From: an uncultured Rubellimicrobium sp.
GTDB lineage: Bacteria > Pseudomonadota > Alphaproteobacteria > Rhodobacterales > Rhodobacteraceae
Length of the DNA: 9,935 nt
NCBI GenBank assembly: GCA_902805995.1
Contig: CADCUU010000003.1
Location: forward strand, 1 to 9,935
Direction: 5' to 3'
Notes under the pieces: generated by a model
Databases searched by the model: none
What the model saw: only the letters and a program-made list of their open reading frames with translations
Told to the model about the DNA's origin: nothing
Part shown: one piece after another, positions 6,581-9,935 of the stretch
How positions within the stretch are numbered: position 1 is the stretch's first letter
Layout of the letters: each line of letters starts with the position of its first letter
Program-made: the position numbers and the translations under genes

Positions 6581-7822
6581 TTAGACGAAGGTGAAGTCCC
6601 AGGGATCGAGCTGGGCGTCCTCGATCACGGCTATGAGTATCGCAGCGCGCGAGCCCGAGCCGTCGGCGTCGTACCAGAGCTTGCCAGAAGCACGGTCGTG
6701 GATCATGAAGTCGTTGCTGTCGCGCGCCGAGGTACCCGTGACGAGGTTGGCCCGGCGGACGTCGCCATTCAGCGCAGCGAAGTCGCTGGTCTCAAGCTGG
6801 ATCACGTCCTTGGACTCCCAGTCCGCGATCACGACCACGTCGTTCGGGTTTGTGAACCGGAACACGTCCGCGCCCCGGCCGCCCCAATAGACATCGTCGC
6901 CGCCCCTGCCGTTCAACACGTCGTTGTTGCCGAGACCCATCAGGGTCTCGTCGGCGGAGGTGCCCTGAAGATGGTCCCTGCCGCTGGTCCCGGTCAGGAT
7001 CGGCTGGCCCGACGAATGGCCCGGAACGGGGGTGGGGGTGGGGGTTGGGCTCGGCGACGGGGTCGAAGGCGTGGACGGGGTCGACGGGACCGAGGGGCTC
7101 GAGCTGCCGCCGAGGTCGATGTCGTAGATCGAGACCTGACCTTCGCCGGTCGAGTTGCTCTCGTTGGTGCCGAGATACAGTCCTGCCTTGAAGTAGAACT
7201 GGTTGTCCGACCAGCCGGCGCCGATTCGGATCGAACTGGTATAGGTCTCGCCGTCCGCGACCAGGGTCAGGACGAGCGAGCTGCCCCGGACGTCGATGGA
7301 ATAGGAGAAGGTCTCGTCGAGGCTGACCTGCGGACGATTTCCGTCGGAGTCGAGGAACTCGTAGCGCGCGTCTCGGACCTGAGCCTCATTCCGGCCGTTG
7401 ATCCAGTGGAGCGAGCCGTCCTGATAGTAGAGACGCACGAGTTGGTGGTCGCCGCCATGGACCTGGCCCACGACGATGCGGGCGTCGTTGCCGTTGAGAA
7501 GCTCGGGCACATCGTCGACCTGCATGGTGACGGCAAGGCGGCCGCCTTCGTTGAGCGTCCAGGCGGCGTTGGCGCCGTTCTCCAGTTCGCGCAGTTCGGT
7601 ACGGGCATAGCTAGAGCCACCGGTGGTCACGCCCTCGACAGGCGCGCGCAGGACCATGGCGCCGTCCGAACCGGTCCGGAACCAGGTGCTGGCATAGGAG
7701 TCGAGGTCGCGGATCTCGGTATAGCGGCCCTCGAAGCCGCCGTTGGCGTCGACGGGAAGCTGCAGCTTCCAGTCATCGAGGTCGAAGTTTTCCCCCGGAA
7801 GGGCGGTGCGGCTCAGGGGCAT
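6581..7822 (-). CDS. Alginate lyase, family PL7, with C-terminal RTX secretion domain
   Basis: A 413-residue secreted enzyme expected to cleave alginate by beta-elimination, releasing unsaturated oligosaccharides. The catalytic domain (about 10-240) shows the three PL7 signatures: YARTELREL (72-80), GQVHGG (119-124) and YFKAGLYLG (210-218). Probable catalytic residues are R74, Q120, H122 and Y216. A Ser/Thr/Pro linker (about 239-270) leads to five nonapeptide repeats (277-321, for example NGRGGDDVY), the calcium-binding RTX roll, and then a C-terminal domain like those recognised by type I secretion systems (382-413). There is no N-terminal signal peptide, which fits type I export; no transporter is in the window. 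I chose the ATG at 7822 because GAGGGGG precedes it by seven bases; a GTG at 7888 extends the frame but lacks such a site. QVH instead of QIH has been associated with preference for mannuronate-rich alginate, a weak predictor. A strong hairpin follows. Confidence 0.93.
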   Translation of the reverse strand: MPLSRTALPGENFDLDDWKLQLPVDANGGFEGRYTEIRDLDSYASTWFRTGSDGAMVLRAPVEGVTTGGSSYARTELRELENGANAAWTLNEGGRLAVTMQVDDVPELLNGNDARIVVGQVHGGDHQLVRLYYQDGSLHWINGRNEAQVRDARYEFLDSDGNRPQVSLDETFSYSIDVRGSSLVLTLVADGETYTSSIRIGAGWSDNQFYFKAGLYLGTNESNSTGEGQVSIYDIDLGGSSSPSVPSTPSTPSTPSPSPTPTPTPVPGHSSGQPILTGTSGRDHLQGTSADETLMGLGNNDVLNGRGGDDVYWGGRGADVFRFTNPNDVVVIADWESKDVIQLETSDFAALNGDVRRANLVTGTSARDSNDFMIHDRASGKLWYDADGSGSRAAILIAVIEDAQLDPWDFTFV

Positions 7823-7950
7823 CAGTTCGCCCCCTCGACCGGAAGTCGGGGCTCCCCGATAATGAGGAGCCCCGTTTCGGCGCGGCACGTCAAGGCAACA
7901 CGAAGGCTGCCCGGAACCGTCCTCGCGGACGATACGGAGATGGATCGCAT
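7822..7950 (-). CDS. Possible 42-residue leader ORF overlapping the alginate lyase start
   Basis: A short ORF beginning MRSISVSSARTVPGSLRVAL and ending ...EGAN. Its TGA shares one base with the lyase ATG (TGATG), the geometry of translational coupling. An AAGGGA lies seven bases before its own ATG. It is not recognisable as a known protein and has no clear signal peptide. A hairpin (7847-7874) lies inside it. It could be a translated leader that controls lyase expression, or simply an open frame arising by chance in GC-rich DNA. The overlap and ribosome binding site favour the first; the small size and lack of family favour the second. Confidence 0.3.
   Translation of the reverse strand: MRSISVSSARTVPGSLRVALTCRAETGLLIIGEPRLPVEGAN
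7847..7874 (-). repeat. Perfect 9-bp hairpin in the alginate lyase 5' region
   Basis: CGGGGCTCC and GGAGCCCCG pair around a ten-base A/T-containing loop. The hairpin ends 24 bases upstream of the lyase ATG. Translation of the possible leader ORF would melt it, so it could link leader translation to lyase expression. It could also be a terminator-like attenuator. Both roles are inferred from position. Confidence 0.45.
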
Positions 7951-7981
7951 GTCACTGTCCCTTTTTCGGGCGCCTTGTGGC

Positions 7982-7991
7982 ACCTCGAGGT
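7982..7991. promoter_or_regulatory. 10-bp perfect palindrome ACCTCGAGGT
   Basis: A perfect palindrome about 30 bases upstream of the possible leader ORF start and six bases from a second inverted repeat. Placement suits an operator near the lyase promoter. The regulator is unknown. Confidence 0.25.
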
Positions 7992-7997
7992 TCGTTC

Positions 7998-8011
7998 ACG
8001 CCACCTGGCGT
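7998..8011. promoter_or_regulatory. 14-bp inverted repeat ACGCCA-CC-TGGCGT
   Basis: Perfect 6-base arms with a 2-base centre, close upstream of the lyase unit. The length suits a dimeric regulator of GntR or LacI style, but it matches no site I can name. Confidence 0.3.
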
Positions 8012-8144
8012 TTCGATCACGGAAACGTTGAGTTGCCATAATCTGCGCCGGACTTAGAGCAAAGGAGTTCCCTCCCGCCAAGAGGATGTTGTTTATACGG
8101 CGATAACGCGGCGGAAACCCGCAAGAATCCTGAGCGGATGCGTG

Positions 8145-8163
8145 CCGATTGCGTAACAATCGG
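8145..8163. promoter_or_regulatory. 19-bp inverted repeat CCGATTG-N5-CAATCGG
   Basis: Perfect 7-base arms separated by CGTAA, about 210 bases before the kinase start and about 190 bases upstream of the leader ORF. It is the longest perfectly matched operator-like repeat in the gap and could serve either divergent promoter. Function is inferred from symmetry and position. Confidence 0.3.
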
Positions 8164-8375
8164 GCGAATCCGCGTGAGCTGCGGGAGCCCTGAAACGACA
8201 TTTCACCCAGAAGTTGTAACGGGCGGCTTTGCGCGGCAGGTGTTCCACGCTTGCAGGACCTATCAGGCGGGCCCAGGGTGGCGCCGGGCAGGAGCCGGAG
8301 AACGCGGATCGTCGGCCCGTAGTGTTGAACTGCGGGAAAGGCTTTGCCCTCTGGGAAGCGGGACGCGGAGCGGTG

Positions 8376-9317
8376 ATGAAGATGCTGGTGACGGCCGGAG
8401 AGATCCTGGTCGAGATCATGGCGACACGGGTGGGACAGACCTTCCGCGAGCCCGGGCCGCTGGTGGGACCGTTCCCGTCCGGGGCGCCCGCCATCTTCAT
8501 CGATCAGGCCGGCCGGCTCGGGCAGCCCTGCGGGATCATCGCCGCCGTGGGGGAGGACGACTTCGGCGCTCTCAACCTTGACCGGCTGCGGGCGAGCAGG
8601 GTGGATGTCTCGGCCGTGGCGGTGCATCCGGGGGTGCCGACGGGCAGCGCCTTTGTTCGCTACCATGAGGATGGCGGGCGCAGCTTCGTGTTCAACATTC
8701 CCCACAGCGCCTCGGGCCGGATCGCGATGACCGAGGCGGGGCGGGCGCTCCTTGCGCGGGCGGACCATTTCCACGTCATGGGGACGGCGCTCTTCTCGCC
8801 CGCCGTGATCGAGGTCGCGCTGGACTGCGTCGAGGCGGTGAAGGCGCGGGGCGGCACCGTGTCCCTGGACCCGAACCTGCGGCCCGAGCTTCTGGACGCG
8901 CCCGGCATGCGTGCCGCGCTGGAGGCGATCCTTTCACGTTGTGACATATTCCTCCCGAGCGGGGCGGAGCTGTTCCTGTTCACGCGGGCCCGGGACGAGG
9001 AGGGCGCAGTCGCCGAGCTGCTGGCCCGCGGCGTGTCGGACGTCGTGTGGAAGAAGGGGGCCGATGGCGCAGTCCACTTCGACGCCGCTGGCCGGACCGC
9101 CGTGCCGGGTTTTGCGGTCGAGGAGGTCGATCCCACTGGAGCGGGCGACTGCTTCGGCGCGGGGTTCGTGTCGATGCGGCTGCGGGGCGCCACGCCCGAG
9201 GAGGCGCTGCGCGTGGCCAATGCCTGTGGAGCTTTGGCGGTGACGAAGAAGGGGCCGATGGAAGGGACGGCCACGATGGCCGAGGTCGAGAGGTTCCTGG
9301 CCGAACAGGGTGCGTGA
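8376..9317 (+). CDS. PfkB-family sugar kinase (tagatose-kinase-like)
   Basis: A 313-residue ribokinase/PfkB-family kinase, cytoplasmic, transferring phosphate from ATP to a sugar or sugar acid. Visible motifs are the N-terminal GEILVEIMA (8-16), the substrate-lid segment GPFPSGAPAIFIDQAGRLGQ (31-50), TGSAFVRY (89-96), SLDPNLRPE (163-171), and the PfkB signature VDPTGAGDCFGAGF (251-264) with catalytic base D258. Length is normal. I chose the ATG at 8376 because GCGGAG lies five bases upstream and the family start follows directly; a longer open frame to 8229 is unlikely. The pattern around residues 8-50 resembles proteins annotated as tagatose kinase in Agrobacterium-type polyol pathways. Adjacency to an alginate lyase also suggests 2-keto-3-deoxygluconate kinase, the step that feeds alginate monomers into the Entner-Doudoroff pathway. 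The family is secure; the substrate is not. Confidence 0.9.
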   Translation: MKMLVTAGEILVEIMATRVGQTFREPGPLVGPFPSGAPAIFIDQAGRLGQPCGIIAAVGEDDFGALNLDRLRASRVDVSAVAVHPGVPTGSAFVRYHEDGGRSFVFNIPHSASGRIAMTEAGRALLARADHFHVMGTALFSPAVIEVALDCVEAVKARGGTVSLDPNLRPELLDAPGMRAALEAILSRCDIFLPSGAELFLFTRARDEEGAVAELLARGVSDVVWKKGADGAVHFDAAGRTAVPGFAVEEVDPTGAGDCFGAGFVSMRLRGATPEEALRVANACGALAVTKKGPMEGTATMAEVERFLAEQGA

Positions 9318-9577
9318 GCCGGGCCTGTTTGGTCAATCCGGCCTGATCCCTTGGCCAGTCCCGACGTTCATCCAAGTCGCCGACAGTTCCAGGACGCAGG
9401 ATCACCATTCCTTTCAGGCGGTGACACAGGCAGTGCATCGACGGAGGATCCTCCGGTCCCGCTTCCTGGGGTGGATCTTGGGCTGGAGGAGGATCTGCTG
9501 CCCGCGTTCCGCTTTCTCCGAAAGCCAGGGAATGTCGGAGAGCGTGTCAGACGTCGGGGTGGCTCGAACGTCCGGAC
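9318..9577. other. Convergent intergenic region between kinase and tryptophan dioxygenase
   Basis: These 260 bases separate the kinase stop from the stop of the oppositely oriented dioxygenase gene. I found no clear gene. A 14-bp perfect palindrome, CGGAGGATCCTCCG, lies at 9442-9455 in the middle, and CTCCGA/TCGGAG can form a loose stem in the stretch near 9514-9541. Either might help terminate the two converging transcripts, but neither is a textbook terminator. Confidence 0.35.
9442..9455. repeat. 14-bp perfect palindrome CGGAGGATCCTCCG
   Basis: A perfect palindrome with no central loop, midway between two convergent genes. With no spacer it would make a poor RNA hairpin but a possible protein-binding site. 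It may be a chance occurrence. Confidence 0.3.
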
Positions 9578-9935
9578 TCAAAGGACGGTGCGGACGCGCC
9601 AAAGCTCCGGGAACAACTCCACCTCCAGCATCCGCCTCAAGTAGCTCACCCCGCCCGTGCCCCCGGTTCCGCGCTTGAAACCGATGACCCGTTCGACCGT
9701 GGTGACGTGGTTGAAGCGCCAGCGGCGGAAGTAGTCCTCCAGATCCACGAGCTTCTCGGCCAGTTCGTAAAGGCGCCAGTGAGTCTCGGGCTCGCGGTAG
9801 ACGGCGGCCCAGGCCTGCATCACGCCGTCGTTGAACTGGTGGGTCTGGTCGAGGTCGCGGGTCAGCACCTCCCCGGGCATGGGGACGCCGTGGCGATGGG
9901 CGAAGCGGATGGCTTCGTCGTAAAGGGAGGGCTGG
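9578..9935 (-). CDS. kynA: Tryptophan 2,3-dioxygenase, C-terminal part (gene runs off the window)
   Basis: The last 118 residues of tryptophan 2,3-dioxygenase, the heme enzyme that opens the indole ring of L-tryptophan to N-formylkynurenine, the first step of the kynurenine pathway. The frame is open to the window edge, beginning [16 protein letters not shown]; the ATG at 9880 is internal. Family hallmarks are [20 protein letters not shown], whose histidine corresponds to the heme axial ligand, then [20 protein letters not shown] and the closing LWRVRTVL. The N-terminal half, including the substrate-binding helices, lies outside the window, so integrity of the whole gene cannot be judged. Its end faces the kinase gene, and no other kynurenine gene is visible here. 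Confidence 0.95.
   Translation of the reverse strand, partial: QPSLYDEAIRFAHRHGVPMPGEVLTRDLDQTHQFNDGVMQAWAAVYREPETHWRLYELAEKLVDLEDYFRRWRFNHVTTVERVIGFKRGTGGTGGVSYLRRMLEVELFPELWRVRTVL

Larger units (their letters stand above)
7951..8375. promoter_or_regulatory. Divergent intergenic region between alginate lyase and sugar kinase
   Basis: This 425-base gap should contain the promoters of the leftward lyase unit and the rightward kinase. No supportable gene is present; open frames crossing it merely extend into the kinase on one strand or the other. Notable content includes the palindromes at 7982-7991, 7998-8011 and 8145-8163 and a relatively A/T-rich spot at about 8087-8107. I could not find a -35/-10 pair that I would defend. 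Confidence 0.45.

Noticed and set aside
6551..8041. 496-codon open frame on the plus strand
   Set aside because: It is antisense to the alginate lyase, whose catalytic motifs and RTX repeats are unmistakable on the minus strand.
7890..8774. 294-codon open frame on the minus strand reaching into the kinase
   Set aside because: About 400 bases are antisense to the PfkB kinase and the rest crosses the intergenic region. The translation has no family features.
9310..9678. Plus-strand frames after the kinase (122 and 97 codons)
   Set aside because: They run into the antisense of tryptophan dioxygenase, match no family and have no convincing start signal.

Overview
The window is very GC-rich throughout, with strong G/C preference at third codon positions. 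The gene content fits an alphaproteobacterium, most likely of the Rhodobacterales/Paracoccaceae type. Supporting signs are an RTX-tailed secreted enzyme, an AgmR/ErbR-type response regulator beside an ExaC/AcoD-type aldehyde dehydrogenase, and a DUF2339 membrane protein. The assignment rests on protein style and composition, not on a marker gene.

Layout from left to right. Positions 1-796 hold no gene I can support, but include an unusually A/T-rich patch (about 280-390) packed with short palindromes. At 797-1501 (minus) lies a LuxR-family response regulator, divergent from an aldehyde dehydrogenase (1636-3153, plus). A small DUF779 protein (3254-3598, plus) follows it, with two back-to-back perfect GC hairpins between them. 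A hairpin-rich convergent junction (about 3601-3690) separates this block from a very large polytopic DUF2339 membrane protein (3725-6475, minus). Upstream of that is a family PL7 alginate lyase with a Ser/Thr/Pro linker and a C-terminal RTX calcium-binding domain (6581-7822, minus). Its start codon overlaps the stop of a possible 42-codon leader ORF (7822-7950, minus). A gene-free divergent region with several palindromes (about 7951-8375) separates this from a PfkB-family sugar kinase (8376-9317, plus). The window ends inside a tryptophan 2,3-dioxygenase gene (9578 to beyond 9935, minus), of which only the C-terminal 118 residues are present.

Two functional themes appear. The first is an aldehyde-oxidation module: response regulator, NAD-dependent aldehyde dehydrogenase and DUF779 companion. 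Its regulator has no histidine kinase in the window. The second is carbohydrate use: an alginate lyase built for export by a type I secretion system (not encoded here), divergent from a sugar kinase that could act on a sugar-derived intermediate. The link between lyase and kinase is inference from adjacency only. DUF2339 and tryptophan dioxygenase look like unrelated neighbours. I see no rRNA, tRNA, CRISPR array, insertion sequence or phage gene. Nothing here is clearly a new system. The least explained points are the DUF779 partner and its hairpin leader, the overlapping small ORF before the lyase, and the palindrome cluster near 300-390.
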